The notes under the pieces were generated by a model. It made no database searches and was not told the origin of the DNA. It saw nothing but the letters and a program-made list of their open reading frames with translations. The position numbers and the translations under genes were made by a program. Of a stretch of 64,000 bases of DNA, positions 1-9,096 are shown piece after piece. Within the stretch, counting starts at the first letter, position 1, and each line of letters starts with the position of its first letter. Source of the stretch: Paenibacillus sp. Lineage in GTDB: Bacteria; Bacillota; Bacilli; Paenibacillales; NBRC-103111. The stretch is taken from assembly GCA_031180825.1 (NCBI GenBank), contig JAPSLM010000009.1, positions 159,459-223,458 on the forward strand, in the 5' to 3' direction.

Positions 1-200
1 AAATGCGTCTCGTAGCTTTCCATCGTATGTCTCATATTCAGGCTGTTGTATTTGACGATTTCGTCATGGATTTTGCCCTTGAGATAAAGAAACGACCCGA
101 AGTTGAAGGCGGCCAGCAGCAGGATGATAGCAAGAAAACTCACAAGCAGCCGGGCAAATAAGGAATTCGTCCTCCACTTCTCCGGCCAGGCGATGCGCAT
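1..200 (-). CDS. Membrane-anchored sensor/regulator, N-terminal fragment
   Basis: Only the first 66 or so codons are inside the window; the gene runs off the left edge. The start is the ATG whose complement lies at 198-200, with an AGGAGG box directly upstream. The protein begins with a short basic cytoplasmic tail and one strong hydrophobic segment (about residues 15-37, core LLVSFLAIILLLAAF), followed by a polar region with KIHDEIVKYNSLN. This arrangement is typical of the large Paenibacillus AraC-family regulators, and of YesM-like kinases, that have an extracellular sensor loop. It is divergent from the LplB-type permease, which suggests it senses the sugar and controls the locus. Whether it is the AraC type or a histidine kinase cannot be decided from this fragment. 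Confidence 0.75.
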   Translation of the reverse strand, partial: MRIAWPEKWRTNSLFARLLVSFLAIILLLAAFNFGSFLYLKGKIHDEIVKYNSLNMRHTMESYETH

Positions 201-456
201 GGATGGCCCTCCTTTTCGTGCTGCGAACTCTGTCTCAATTATAAAGGCTCGGGCGACCCGATCCCAATACTCATTTTTTCAGGTTCGTATGCATCCTGTC
301 ACATTTCGGAACAAAAGTCGATTCCCCGGCAATCTGGAGGATTTCGCGGCGTCCGGCGGCTCTGCTATGCTAACGCTGACACCGGGGCTCAGGCAGGGCA
401 AGCCGGCAACGACCGAGACAAGGGGGATGGGTATGGGATTGGAGGAGACGGAGACG

Positions 457-1416
457 ATGGGAATAAAACTGGCGGCCCGTCAACCGGCGGTATATACGAA
501 TAAAAAATTTAGCGGCCGCGTCATCCGGACGTGGCACCGGACCAAATATTTGTGGCTGCTGTTTCTGCCATGCTTGATTTATTTTCTGGTATTCCGCTAT
601 GCCCCGATGTTCGGGCTGATCATCACGTTTCAAAATTACAACGTGTTCAAAGGCATTTGGGCGAGCGAATGGGTCGGCTTCAAATATTACGAGATGTTTT
701 TGAGCAACCCCGATTTTTTCAAGCTGCTGCGCAATACGTTTTTGCTTGGGCTGTATAAGCTGGTGTTCGGGTTTCCGGCGCCGATCATTCTCGCCCTTAT
801 GCTGCACGAGCTGAAAAATGCGGTGTTCAAACGGTTCGTACAGACCGTCAGCTATTTGCCGCACTTTATCTCGAACGTCATCGTGGCCAGCATGGTTATC
901 ATGTTTCTGTCGCCGACAGGCGGCGTGATTAACCAATGGATTCGCGCGTTCGGCTTCGAGCCGGTCAACTTTATGATGGAGCCCGGCATGTTCCGCTCGA
1001 TCTACGTGCTGTCGGAAATTTGGCAGCATATCGGGTGGGAGACGATCATCTATCTCGCCGCGCTGACCTCGGTGGACCCGGGATTGTATGAGGCCGCCGG
1101 CATCGACGGAGCGGGACGCTGGAGCAAAATGTGGCACGTCACGCTGCCCGGTATCGCGCCGGCGATTGTAATCGTATTCATCCTGAACGTAGGGAAAGTG
1201 CTGGAAATCGGCTTTGAGAAGGTATTTCTTATGTATAATCCCGCGGTGTACGAGACGGCGGACATTATCGGCACCTACGTGTACCGGGTCGGGCTCGTTC
1301 AAGGCAATTTCAGTTACGCCTCGGCCATCGACCTGTTTATGGGGGTCATCAGCCTGATCTTTATTTGTTCGGCAAACTATATCAGCCGCAAAATCAGCGA
1401 GCACAGCCTGTGGTAG
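457..1416 (+). CDS. Sugar ABC transporter permease, LplB/YteP type
   Basis: This is one of two integral membrane subunits of a carbohydrate importer. After a basic N-terminus (TWHRTKYLWLLFLPCLIYF) come about six hydrophobic segments. The conserved cytoplasmic loop EAAGIDGAGRWSKMWHVTLP begins near residue 212 and is the EAA motif that docks the ATPase. The 319-residue length from the ATG at 457 matches B. subtilis LplB. A GGAGGAG box at 441-447 supports this start; in-frame ATGs at 427 and 433 are alternatives, and the open frame extends further upstream without similarity. No ATPase gene is nearby. Systems of this family usually share an MsmX-type ATPase encoded elsewhere, which is inferred here. 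Confidence 0.93.
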   Translation: MGIKLAARQPAVYTNKKFSGRVIRTWHRTKYLWLLFLPCLIYFLVFRYAPMFGLIITFQNYNVFKGIWASEWVGFKYYEMFLSNPDFFKLLRNTFLLGLYKLVFGFPAPIILALMLHELKNAVFKRFVQTVSYLPHFISNVIVASMVIMFLSPTGGVINQWIRAFGFEPVNFMMEPGMFRSIYVLSEIWQHIGWETIIYLAALTSVDPGLYEAAGIDGAGRWSKMWHVTLPGIAPAIVIVFILNVGKVLEIGFEKVFLMYNPAVYETADIIGTYVYRVGLVQGNFSYASAIDLFMGVISLIFICSANYISRKISEHSLW

Positions 1417-1431
1417 GTAGGAGGGGGAAGC

Positions 1432-2295
1432 ATGCGCAAGTGGAGCTGGTTCGACGCGGTCAACATCGTTCTGCTGCTAGGGGTGGCGGCGGCCACGCTG
1501 TATCCGTTCGTGTACATGGCGGCCGTATCGCTGAGCAAAGACATTTACGTGATGAAAAATGAAGTGTTCCTCTGGCCCAAAGGGTTCAATCTTAACATGT
1601 ACGAGGTCGTGTTCCGCGACAAGCAGATTTGGAGCGCTTACAGCAACACGATTTTGTACGTGACCTTGGGAACGGCCGTATCGCTCGTCGTCACGTCTAT
1701 GGGCGCTTACGCGCTGTCCCGCAAGGACATGGTGTTCCAGCGGGGCTTTACGCTCATGATCGTGTTCACGATGTTTTTCAGCGGCGGGATGATTCCGACG
1801 TTTCTCGTTGTCCGCGAGCTTGGGCTCGTGGATACGATCTGGGCGATGGTGCTGCCGGGGGCGGTCAATACGTGGAATCTGATTATCATGCGGACGTTTT
1901 TCAGCGGCATGCCGAAGGAGCTCGAGGAATCGGGCCGGATGGACGGCTTAACCGATATCGGTGTCTTCGTGCGGATCGTGCTGCCGCTGTCCAAAGCGGT
2001 GTTCGCGACCATCGGCTTGTTCTACGCGGTGGCGCTGTGGAACAACTTTTACTTGCCGCTGCTGTACCTGCGCCAGCCCGACTTGTTCCCGCTGCAGGTG
2101 CTGCTGCGCAACCTGATCCTGGCCGGGGCGGTCAACTCCGGCGAGGTCACCAGCATTGGAGGTGATAACCTGATCGTCGAGGATTCGCTCAAGTTCGCCA
2201 CTATCATGGTATCGACCGTACCGATTTTGCTCATCTATCCGTTCATTCAGAAATACTTCGTCAAAGGCGTCATGATCGGAGCGGTAAAAGGGTAA
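1432..2295 (+). CDS. Sugar ABC transporter permease, LplC/YtcP type
   Basis: This is the partner permease of the importer, starting 15 bases after the LplB-type gene and preceded by a GGAGGGGG ribosome binding site. The 287 residues form about six membrane helices. The EAA loop reads EESGRMDGLTDIGVFVRIVLP from residue 165, with the conserved Gly-Asp-Gly pattern partly changed to MDGL. The C-terminus (FIQKYFVKGVMIGAVKG) carries the KYFxKGxxxGAVKG ending characteristic of LplC/YtcP permeases. It is co-transcribed with the genes on both sides and forms a membrane heterodimer with the LplB-type subunit. The likely substrates are oligosaccharides or modified sugars. Confidence 0.94.
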   Translation: MRKWSWFDAVNIVLLLGVAAATLYPFVYMAAVSLSKDIYVMKNEVFLWPKGFNLNMYEVVFRDKQIWSAYSNTILYVTLGTAVSLVVTSMGAYALSRKDMVFQRGFTLMIVFTMFFSGGMIPTFLVVRELGLVDTIWAMVLPGAVNTWNLIIMRTFFSGMPKELEESGRMDGLTDIGVFVRIVLPLSKAVFATIGLFYAVALWNNFYLPLLYLRQPDLFPLQVLLRNLILAGAVNSGEVTSIGGDNLIVEDSLKFATIMVSTVPILLIYPFIQKYFVKGVMIGAVKG

Positions 2296-2379
2296 AAGGC
2301 TTCATATGGCGAATGGTAAGGCCAAGGCCGGACAGCACGGCTGACATTACAGGCATACAGAAGGGGAGGAAGCTTTTCC

Positions 2380-3918
2380 ATGAAAAAAAGTGCGCTTCTC
2401 ACGCTCGCTGCGATCCTTGCGGCCACGACCGCCGGCTGCAGCGGCTCGGAACCCGGCAATCAACCGGCGGCAGCCCAAGGGGGCCAACAGCCGTCCGGAA
2501 AAAAAATGTTCACCGCACTGCTGGACAATAACGCGACGTTCCCATACAGCAAAGACTGGCCGATCTGGAAGATGATCGAGGAGAAGACGGGCGCCCGCTT
2601 GGAGGTGCAGCTGCCTTCCGGCAAATTGAGCGATTCGCTCAGCCTGGTTGTCGCCTCCGGCAATATGCCCGATCTGCTCTATATGCCGAACCGGAAGAAG
2701 GAATCGAACAAATACGGCCAGCAGGGCGCGCTTGTCAACATTTTGGATCATCTGGACGTCATGCCGAACCTCAAGACATGGATGGAGAAATATCCGGAGG
2801 AAGCGAAGGCGGCCGTGGCGGCGGACGGGAAAATGTACATGTTCCCGAACCAAGGCTTCGGGGAAACGAACCGGATGATCTGGATGTACCGGGAGGACGT
2901 GTTCAAGAAGCACAATTTGACGCCGCCGAAAACGTACGATGAGCTGTATACGGTGCTCAAGAAGCTGAAGGAGGCGTATCCGGACAGCTATCCGCTGTCA
3001 TTCCGGTTCGGGCAGATTCCCGACGAAATGATGGCGCATTTTACGACCAATTTCCAGACCGGCGAAGACGTGTATTACGATTTCGACGCAAAATCGTGGA
3101 AGTACGGGCCGACCGAGGACAATTACAAAAAGCTGCTCGAAACGTTCCATAAATTCAACAAGGAAGGCCTGATCCAGCCCGATTTTCTGACCGTGCAGAC
3201 GAAGCAGTGGCAGGACATGATGTCGACGAACAAATCGTTCATTACGATCGATTACATCAGCCGGATCGACTTCTTCAACAACGCGATGCGCAAGGAAAAT
3301 CCGGAGTATAACCTGCAGTTTATGGCTCCTCCGGCGGGGATAGCGGGCGGCAAGCAGTACAACCCGTACATGCACTTTCTGGAAGGCGGTCTGACCGTAT
3401 CGTCCACGTCCAAGAACGTGAAGGACGTCATGAAGTACATGGATTTCTTCTACAGCGAAGAAGGACGTACGCTGGCCAGCTGGGGGAAAGAAGGCGAGAC
3501 GTATTTGACGGAAGGCGGCAAGAAGAAGTTCAAGCCGGAATTCACCGATCTGACCGAAATGCGCAAGAAGACGGGGCTCGCAACGAGCGGCACCTACACA
3601 TGGATCGATTTCGACTCGCATCTGTCGTTGTTTACCCCCGATCTGCAGAAAGCGTATCAGGAGGCGCGGCAGTATGATCCTCCGGCGATGCAGCCGAGAC
3701 CGGCTTTCACGGAGAAAGAGCTGGAAACGCTGTCGGTGACCGGAGAAGCCGTCAAGAAATACCGCGAGGAAAGCTTCGCCAAGTTTGTGACCGGCTCCAG
3801 GAGTTTGACCGAGTGGGATAAGTATGTGCAGGAGCTGAACGGGCTCGGGACGCAAAAGCTGGTCGATCTGTACAAGCAAGCGTACCAGCGGCTTGATGCG
3901 GCTGCGCCGAAAAAATAA
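2380..3918 (+). CDS. Extracellular solute-binding lipoprotein, LplA type
   Basis: This is the surface receptor of the sugar importer. A lipoprotein signal peptide ends in a lipobox with TTAGC, so Cys20 is the predicted lipid anchor. The remaining residues look like a large cluster-D type periplasmic-binding fold. Length is 512 residues, normal for the LplA/YtcQ family (about 500-550). An AGGGGAGGAAG ribosome binding site lies just ahead of the ATG. Position straight after the two permeases and before a dehydrogenase fits the common order permease-permease-binding protein-catabolic enzymes. The substrate cannot be read from the sequence. Confidence 0.94.
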   Translation: MKKSALLTLAAILAATTAGCSGSEPGNQPAAAQGGQQPSGKKMFTALLDNNATFPYSKDWPIWKMIEEKTGARLEVQLPSGKLSDSLSLVVASGNMPDLLYMPNRKKESNKYGQQGALVNILDHLDVMPNLKTWMEKYPEEAKAAVAADGKMYMFPNQGFGETNRMIWMYREDVFKKHNLTPPKTYDELYTVLKKLKEAYPDSYPLSFRFGQIPDEMMAHFTTNFQTGEDVYYDFDAKSWKYGPTEDNYKKLLETFHKFNKEGLIQPDFLTVQTKQWQDMMSTNKSFITIDYISRIDFFNNAMRKENPEYNLQFMAPPAGIAGGKQYNPYMHFLEGGLTVSSTSKNVKDVMKYMDFFYSEEGRTLASWGKEGETYLTEGGKKKFKPEFTDLTEMRKKTGLATSGTYTWIDFDSHLSLFTPDLQKAYQEARQYDPPAMQPRPAFTEKELETLSVTGEAVKKYREESFAKFVTGSRSLTEWDKYVQELNGLGTQKLVDLYKQAYQRLDAAAPKK

Positions 3919-3946
3919 TTCATTTTCAGCGATGGAGGAATATCCG

Positions 3947-4972
3947 ATGAAACGCAACATTCGATTTGCTCTGATAGGCACGGGCGTCATCGCCGTGAAT
4001 CACGCGAAAGCGATTGCAGCGCATCCCGAAGCGGAGCTCGTCGCCGTTGCCGAGAAGGATGCCGATCGCGGCAGAGCGTTCGCCGCCGAGTACGGCATCG
4101 GGCAAGTGTTCGGCGATTACGAGCGGATGCTGAAGCAGGACGACATCGACGTCATCTGCGTCTGCGTGCCAAGCGGGCTGCACGGCGATGTGACGATTGC
4201 GTCAGCCCAGGCGGGCAAGCACGTGCTCTGCGAGAAGCCGCTCGAAATCCGGCGGGAGAAGATGGACGAGATGATCGCGGCCTGCCGTAAGCACGGCGTC
4301 AAGCTGGGAACCGTCTTTCAGAAGCGGACGACGCAGCAGGCGGCGATCGTCGGGCGGGCGATCCGCGAAGGCAAGCTCGGCAAGCTGGTGCTTGGCGACG
4401 TGTACATGAAATATTACCGCAGTCCCGAATATTACCGCAGCGCGGATTGGCGGGGCACCTGGGCGGTCGACGGCGGCGGCGCGCTGATGAACCAGGGCGT
4501 GCACGGCATCGACCTGCTGCTGTCGCTGATGGGCGACGTCGAATCCGTATTCGCCTATGCCGCTCCGCTGGTGCGCGATATCGAAGTGGAAGATACGGCC
4601 GTGGCGGCGGTCAAATATAAAAACGGCGCCTTCGGCGTCATTCAAGGCACGACTTCCGTCTACCCGGGCACGGAGATGCGGGCGGAGATTCACGGCGAGC
4701 TGGGCTCGATCGTTTTCGCCGACAGCGGGTTCAAAGTATGGAAATTCGCCGGAAGCGACGAGGAGGCTCCGCAGATTGCAGGGCAAGCGGAGGGCAGCAG
4801 CGATCCGAGAGCGATTTCCAGCGACGGCCACTATATTCTCGTAGACGACATGATCGGCGCGATCCGGGAAGACCGCGATCCGCTCATTCCGGGCGAGGAG
4901 GGCCGCAAGGCGGTCGACTTGATTCTGGCGATCTACGAATCTGCGCGCACAAGGCAGGAGGTCAAGCTTTAG
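3947..4972 (+). CDS. Gfo/Idh/MocA family NAD(P)-dependent oxidoreductase
   Basis: An N-terminal Rossmann fold starts with ALIGTGVIAVNHAKAI, the GxGxxxxxH nucleotide-binding pattern seen in this family. The next landmark is CEKPLEIRREKM, containing the EKP motif whose lysine contacts substrate and cofactor. The C-terminal half is the alpha/beta oxidoreductase domain, with GGGALMNQGVHGIDLL typical of the family. Length is 341 residues. The start at 3947 is chosen because GGAGG lies 9-10 bases upstream and the glycine motif then falls close to the N-terminus. Its likely job is oxidation or epimerisation of a sugar or sugar derivative brought in by the importer. Confidence 0.92.
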   Translation: MKRNIRFALIGTGVIAVNHAKAIAAHPEAELVAVAEKDADRGRAFAAEYGIGQVFGDYERMLKQDDIDVICVCVPSGLHGDVTIASAQAGKHVLCEKPLEIRREKMDEMIAACRKHGVKLGTVFQKRTTQQAAIVGRAIREGKLGKLVLGDVYMKYYRSPEYYRSADWRGTWAVDGGGALMNQGVHGIDLLLSLMGDVESVFAYAAPLVRDIEVEDTAVAAVKYKNGAFGVIQGTTSVYPGTEMRAEIHGELGSIVFADSGFKVWKFAGSDEEAPQIAGQAEGSSDPRAISSDGHYILVDDMIGAIREDRDPLIPGEEGRKAVDLILAIYESARTRQEVKL

Positions 4973-5024
4973 CTGTTCGTTTCGTTTTGGGAAGGCCACT
5001 TCATGTAAAGGAGCTGGTGATCGG

Positions 5025-8000
5025 ATGTTGAAACGTCGTACTCGCTTGCATTTTGCGGTTCTCCTGCTGCTTTCGGGGCTATGGTCTGTCTTCGGTACGC
5101 CGGGGACCGTTCCCCGGGCCCTTGCGGCAGCGGCTGTCACCATCGATTCGCCTGCCGGCGGCACGCCGGTCGGCTCGGGGACCATACGGATTTCGGGAAC
5201 GTATCGGGACGTGTACGATCTTGTTTTGCTGATTGACGGAAAAAGGCAGGTCGAGGTCCGTAAGGAAGACCCGGATGGGGATGACAGCGGCAGCTGGTAT
5301 TACGATTTGGATACGTCGGGGTTCAACGGTCCGGTTCGGCTCATCGCCAAAGGACTGGACGTGACGACGCGCTATGGGGTGTGGAGTCAGACGGTTACGC
5401 TGCAAGCGAGCAATCCGGCCCGGGTTGCTCCGGTTGTCCGGATCGACGATCCGCAGGAAGGTCAACGGCTGACGGGAACGGTTACGGTCAACATTTCCGT
5501 AGATTCTCCAAACGTGGTGCAGCACGTCTACGTTCGCATTAACGGGGGGCCTTGGGAGACGGCGGAGAAGCATGGCGATCATTATCGGCTTCTGTGGCAG
5601 ACGCAGGGCATCGGCGACCGAACGAGCAGCATCGAAGCCAAGGCGGTCGACGACCGCGGCAATACGGGCTTCAGCATGACGACTTACGCGCAGGTAGGCG
5701 CAGGGACGCATGAAGCGGTCACGGTGGAAAAGCAGGACCGCGCAATGTGGATTTGGGAGCCGGCTGCGTACAATCTGCTGCTGAATCCCGGCTCGCGTAC
5801 CGTGCTCGACGCGATGGCGAAGGATACGGCGACTTTCGGCTCCGATCCGGTAAATGTCTTTTATTTTGCGGTAGGCTCTTATGGCGGGATCAATATTCTG
5901 GAGGACAACCGGGAGGCGGTCCGCGATTTTCTGACATGGGCTCACGCCCGGGGGTATCAGGTGTTCGCCTGCATCGCCGGGGGCACGTCCCCGCCGTATA
6001 TGGGCGCTTATACCGAATATCACCCGATGGCGCTGCGCGAGCTGGAGAAGATTATCAACTATAACATCGCTTCGCCGGGCGGCGCGCGCTTCGACGGCGT
6101 AAACGTCGATATCGAGCCTTATATTTCGCCGGATTTCAAAGCGCAGTATCCTTCGCTTCAAAAACAATATTTGGATCTGCTGCAAAAGATGGCGGACCGG
6201 CGCAATGCCGCAGGAATCGATCTGCCGATCGGGCCGGCCATACCGAAGTGGTACGATTCGTCGAACGAGTCCAGAGACATCGAATGGAACGGCGCAACGA
6301 AATGGCTGTCCGAGCATATTCAGGACATTTCCGATTACATCTCGATCATGGATTACCGCGATACGGCCGACGGGACGGCAGGCATTATTGCCGGCGCAGA
6401 AGGCGAGATCGCCTATGCCGCGAAGATCGGCAAGCCGAACTCCGTCGTGATCGGCGTCGAGACGCTCGACATCGCCAATAGCGGCGATCCGGAGACGATT
6501 ACGTTCCGCGAGGAAGGCCGGACGGCGATGGAAGCCGAGCTTGATAAAGTGTATGCGGCCTTCGGAAGCCATTCGGGCTTCGGGGGCATTGCGATGCACC
6601 ATTACGATTCGCTGCGCGCCCTGCCGTCGCATTGGGGGCCGGGAGCCGTGTACTGGCAGCCGCCGGCCGATACGGAGCCGCCGACCGCCGTCTCCCGCCA
6701 TCCTATGGCGACCGCGGCGGACTACAGCACCGTTCAACTTTCCTACGGTATGGCCTTCGATAATACCGAGGTGGACAAATACATCGTTTACCGCAGCACG
6801 CAGCCGGGCTTTCAGGCGGGAGCCGCGACCGCGGTGGGCACTTCGAGAAGCTTGTCCTTCAAGGATACCGGGCTGCTGCCGGATACGACGTACTATTACA
6901 AAGTCGCCGCCATGGATGTCCGGGGCAACGTCGGCCCGGCTTCCGAGGAGACGCAAGCGACGACCGGGACGACATCACTCAAGCCTATGATCGTCTCGGG
7001 GCTGCAGGTCGTGCGCAGCGGGAACAGCGCGAGCGCGACGCTGCAAATCGTCGACAAGGCAACAGGTCAGCCTGTGACGGCGGAAGTGTACGGCCGCTTT
7101 ACGTATGCCGGCGGCAAGTATACGGGCGGCCTTGCGTCCGGCGGCGCCATCACGCTTGTCTCCGAGACGCTGCCGCCAGGCGCGCAGGCCGGATTCGAGC
7201 CGCGCCGCATCACGGCGGCCGGCTACTACTGGGCGCAGGCGTACGACGCGCCGCATACGGCGGCGCTGTATCCGCGTGTCCGCCTGCAGGCGCTAAGCCT
7301 GAGCGCAGGCGCGCTGGAGCCGTCCTTTGCGCCGGACCGGCTCCAATATGCCGCCTCGGTATCGGCCGATACGTACCGGCTTGCCGTGACGGCCCGCCCG
7401 GAGGCGGCGAACGCCGCCGTATTCGTGAACGGGGTGTCCGTGACCCCGGGTGTTCCCGCCGAGACGGCTTTGCAGCCGGGTGAGAACCGCATCTCGGTCC
7501 GCACTGTCGGACCCGACGGAAACGAGGACAGCTATACGATAACGGTCAACCGTGCCTCGGCAGGCAGCAATAGGCTGCGTCCGGCTGCCGACGCTTACGT
7601 CTTCGAGAACGCTCCGACCGAAAATTACGGGTCCGCCGAACTGCTGGACATCCTCGATGCCCCAAGAGCGGCTGGAGGAGGCGATAAGATGGCGCTGATG
7701 AAATTTAACTTCGGAGCATACCCGGAGCCTGTTCATGCCGCAAAGCTGTACGTGTACGTTCATGCGGCGCCTGGCGCCGCCTTGCCGCTAACCGTACAAG
7801 GGCTGGATTCGGACGGCTGGAGCGAGGAGACGGTGAATTGGAGCAATCGTCCCGGCGGCACTGCTGTAAGCGTCGGCACGCTTTCCGTCTCGCAAAGCGG
7901 CTGGCACGTCATCGATGTCACCTCGTTTCTTCAAAACCAGACGGACGGGATCGCGACATTCCGTTTGACGGACTCCAATACGAAAAACTTATTGGTGCAG

Positions 8001-8054
8001 CTTCACTCGAAAGAACACGCGGAGCATCAACCGTATATAGTGATCAATCCTTGA
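5025..8054 (+). CDS. Secreted multidomain protein with GH18-type catalytic barrel
   Basis: The 1009 residues begin with a signal peptide of about 35 residues ending near RALAAA. Two bacterial Ig-like modules follow (about 37-125 and 130-235), then a barrel-like domain (about 240-545). That domain contains FDGVNVDIE at 356-364, an exact fit to the GH18 active-site pattern with Glu364 as predicted acid, and later SIMDYRD, resembling the GH18 MxYD strand. Next come a fibronectin type III-like domain (about 550-650), a beta-rich domain without clear family (about 655-755), a cadherin-like beta-sandwich (about 757-845) and a DNRLRE/CBM96-like module (about 850-1009). It probably cuts or binds a polysaccharide outside the cell and feeds the importer. 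The substrate is unknown. Confidence 0.82.
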   Translation: MLKRRTRLHFAVLLLLSGLWSVFGTPGTVPRALAAAAVTIDSPAGGTPVGSGTIRISGTYRDVYDLVLLIDGKRQVEVRKEDPDGDDSGSWYYDLDTSGFNGPVRLIAKGLDVTTRYGVWSQTVTLQASNPARVAPVVRIDDPQEGQRLTGTVTVNISVDSPNVVQHVYVRINGGPWETAEKHGDHYRLLWQTQGIGDRTSSIEAKAVDDRGNTGFSMTTYAQVGAGTHEAVTVEKQDRAMWIWEPAAYNLLLNPGSRTVLDAMAKDTATFGSDPVNVFYFAVGSYGGINILEDNREAVRDFLTWAHARGYQVFACIAGGTSPPYMGAYTEYHPMALRELEKIINYNIASPGGARFDGVNVDIEPYISPDFKAQYPSLQKQYLDLLQKMADRRNAAGIDLPIGPAIPKWYDSSNESRDIEWNGATKWLSEHIQDISDYISIMDYRDTADGTAGIIAGAEGEIAYAAKIGKPNSVVIGVETLDIANSGDPETITFREEGRTAMEAELDKVYAAFGSHSGFGGIAMHHYDSLRALPSHWGPGAVYWQPPADTEPPTAVSRHPMATAADYSTVQLSYGMAFDNTEVDKYIVYRSTQPGFQAGAATAVGTSRSLSFKDTGLLPDTTYYYKVAAMDVRGNVGPASEETQATTGTTSLKPMIVSGLQVVRSGNSASATLQIVDKATGQPVTAEVYGRFTYAGGKYTGGLASGGAITLVSETLPPGAQAGFEPRRITAAGYYWAQAYDAPHTAALYPRVRLQALSLSAGALEPSFAPDRLQYAASVSADTYRLAVTARPEAANAAVFVNGVSVTPGVPAETALQPGENRISVRTVGPDGNEDSYTITVNRASAGSNRLRPAADAYVFENAPTENYGSAELLDILDAPRAAGGGDKMALMKFNFGAYPEPVHAAKLYVYVHAAPGAALPLTVQGLDSDGWSEETVNWSNRPGGTAVSVGTLSVSQSGWHVIDVTSFLQNQTDGIATFRLTDSNTKNLLVQLHSKEHAEHQPYIVINP

Positions 8055-8061
8055 CTCAATT

Positions 8062-8117
8062 CGCGCAAGGTCCGGATCGGCGGCTATTCTTAAGCCGCGG
8101 TGCCGGACTTTACGCGC
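8062..8117 (+). other. Long intergenic stem-loop
   Basis: Between the secreted glycosidase-like gene and the next dehydrogenase lies a two-part hairpin. The outer arms GGTCCGG (8069-8075) and CCGGACT (8103-8109), with further GCGC pairing outside, enclose an inner GGCGGCT/AGCCGC helix with an ATTCTTA loop. No uridine run follows, so a simple intrinsic terminator is not supported. It may stabilise or process the mRNA, or reduce read-through into the downstream genes. Function is inferred only from the pairing. Confidence 0.5.
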
Positions 8118-8148
8118 AGGCAAGCCCAAGAACGGGAGGCATTTGCAA

Positions 8149-9096
8149 ATGAACTCTGTACTTCGCATCGGCATGATCGGCTTGGATACGTCGCATGCCG
8201 TCGATTTTACCGAACTTTTGAACGACCCGAATCATAAGCATCACGTGCCGGGTGCCCGGGTAACGGTAGCGTTTCCGGGAGGATCGCCCGATTTCGAGCT
8301 GAGCGCCGGCCGGGTGGAAGGCTTCACGGAGACGCTGCGGAGCAAGCACGGCGTGGAGATCGCGGATACGCCGGAAGCGGTCGCGGAGCGCTGCGACGCG
8401 ATTCTGCTCGAATCCGTGGACGGAAGAGTGCATCTGGAGCAGTTTCGCCGCATTGCGCCTTACGGCAAGCCCGTGTTTATCGACAAGCCGCTAGCTGTCA
8501 GCTCGCGGGATGCCGAAGAAATCGCGCGCCTGGCCGAACGGTACGGCGTCGAGGTTATGAGCTGCTCCGCCGTTCGCTTTGCGCAAACGTTGACAGAGGC
8601 GGTCGCTTCGGAGGAGGGCGGCGCCATTATCGGCGCGGACTGCTATGGCCCCATGGACCTGCAGCCGACCCAGCCGGGGCTGTTCTGGTATGGCGTCCAT
8701 ACGGCCGACATGCTGTACGCCGCCATGGGGACGGGCTGCATCCGGGTGCAGGCTCATACGAACGACGATCACGATCTCATCGTCGGCACCTGGGCGGATG
8801 GCCGCATCGGCACCATCCGCGGAAACCGCCGGGGCAACCGTAGGTTCGGCGCATGGGTGCACCGCGAGAAGCGGACGCTGTACGCCGATGTCTATGCGTC
8901 CGACAAGCCGTACTATGCGCTGCTGCTTGAAAGCGTCGTCGGCTGGTTCAGCGGCGGGCGCCCGGCGGTCGGTCTGCGCGAGACGCTGGAGATCGTGCGC
9001 TTTATGGAAGCCGCCAATGAAAGCCGCGTCACGGGACAGCCGGTGTCGCTCGGTACTTCCCCTGCCGCTGTCCGGGAAGGGGGCGGCCCGTCATGA
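8149..9096 (+). CDS. Gfo/Idh/MocA family oxidoreductase, second copy
   Basis: This 315-residue protein starts MNSVLRIGMIGLDTSHAVDF, a Rossmann N-terminus in which the usual GxGxxG is relaxed to GLDTSH. The cofactor/substrate motif appears as FIDKPLAVS (DKP instead of EKP). The C-terminal half keeps the WYGVHTADMLYAAMG segment that replaces the family GGGxxxDxGxHxxD element. GGGAGG at 8134-8139 sets the ATG at 8149; an in-frame TTG at 8143 is less likely. It is only distantly related to the dehydrogenase at 3947 and overlaps the next gene by four bases. Together with that isomerase it probably processes the imported sugar. Confidence 0.88.
   Translation: MNSVLRIGMIGLDTSHAVDFTELLNDPNHKHHVPGARVTVAFPGGSPDFELSAGRVEGFTETLRSKHGVEIADTPEAVAERCDAILLESVDGRVHLEQFRRIAPYGKPVFIDKPLAVSSRDAEEIARLAERYGVEVMSCSAVRFAQTLTEAVASEEGGAIIGADCYGPMDLQPTQPGLFWYGVHTADMLYAAMGTGCIRVQAHTNDDHDLIVGTWADGRIGTIRGNRRGNRRFGAWVHREKRTLYADVYASDKPYYALLLESVVGWFSGGRPAVGLRETLEIVRFMEAANESRVTGQPVSLGTSPAAVREGGGPS

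Noticed and set aside
370..1404. Long open frame on the minus strand opposite the first permease
   Set aside because: It mirrors the permease codons, has no ribosome binding site, and its protein is rich in His, Arg and Gln as expected of an antisense shadow.
5079..6956. 625-codon minus-strand open frame inside the glycosidase-like gene
   Set aside because: The opposite strand has clear signal peptide and domains; this frame has no motif and the Arg/His bias of a shadow.
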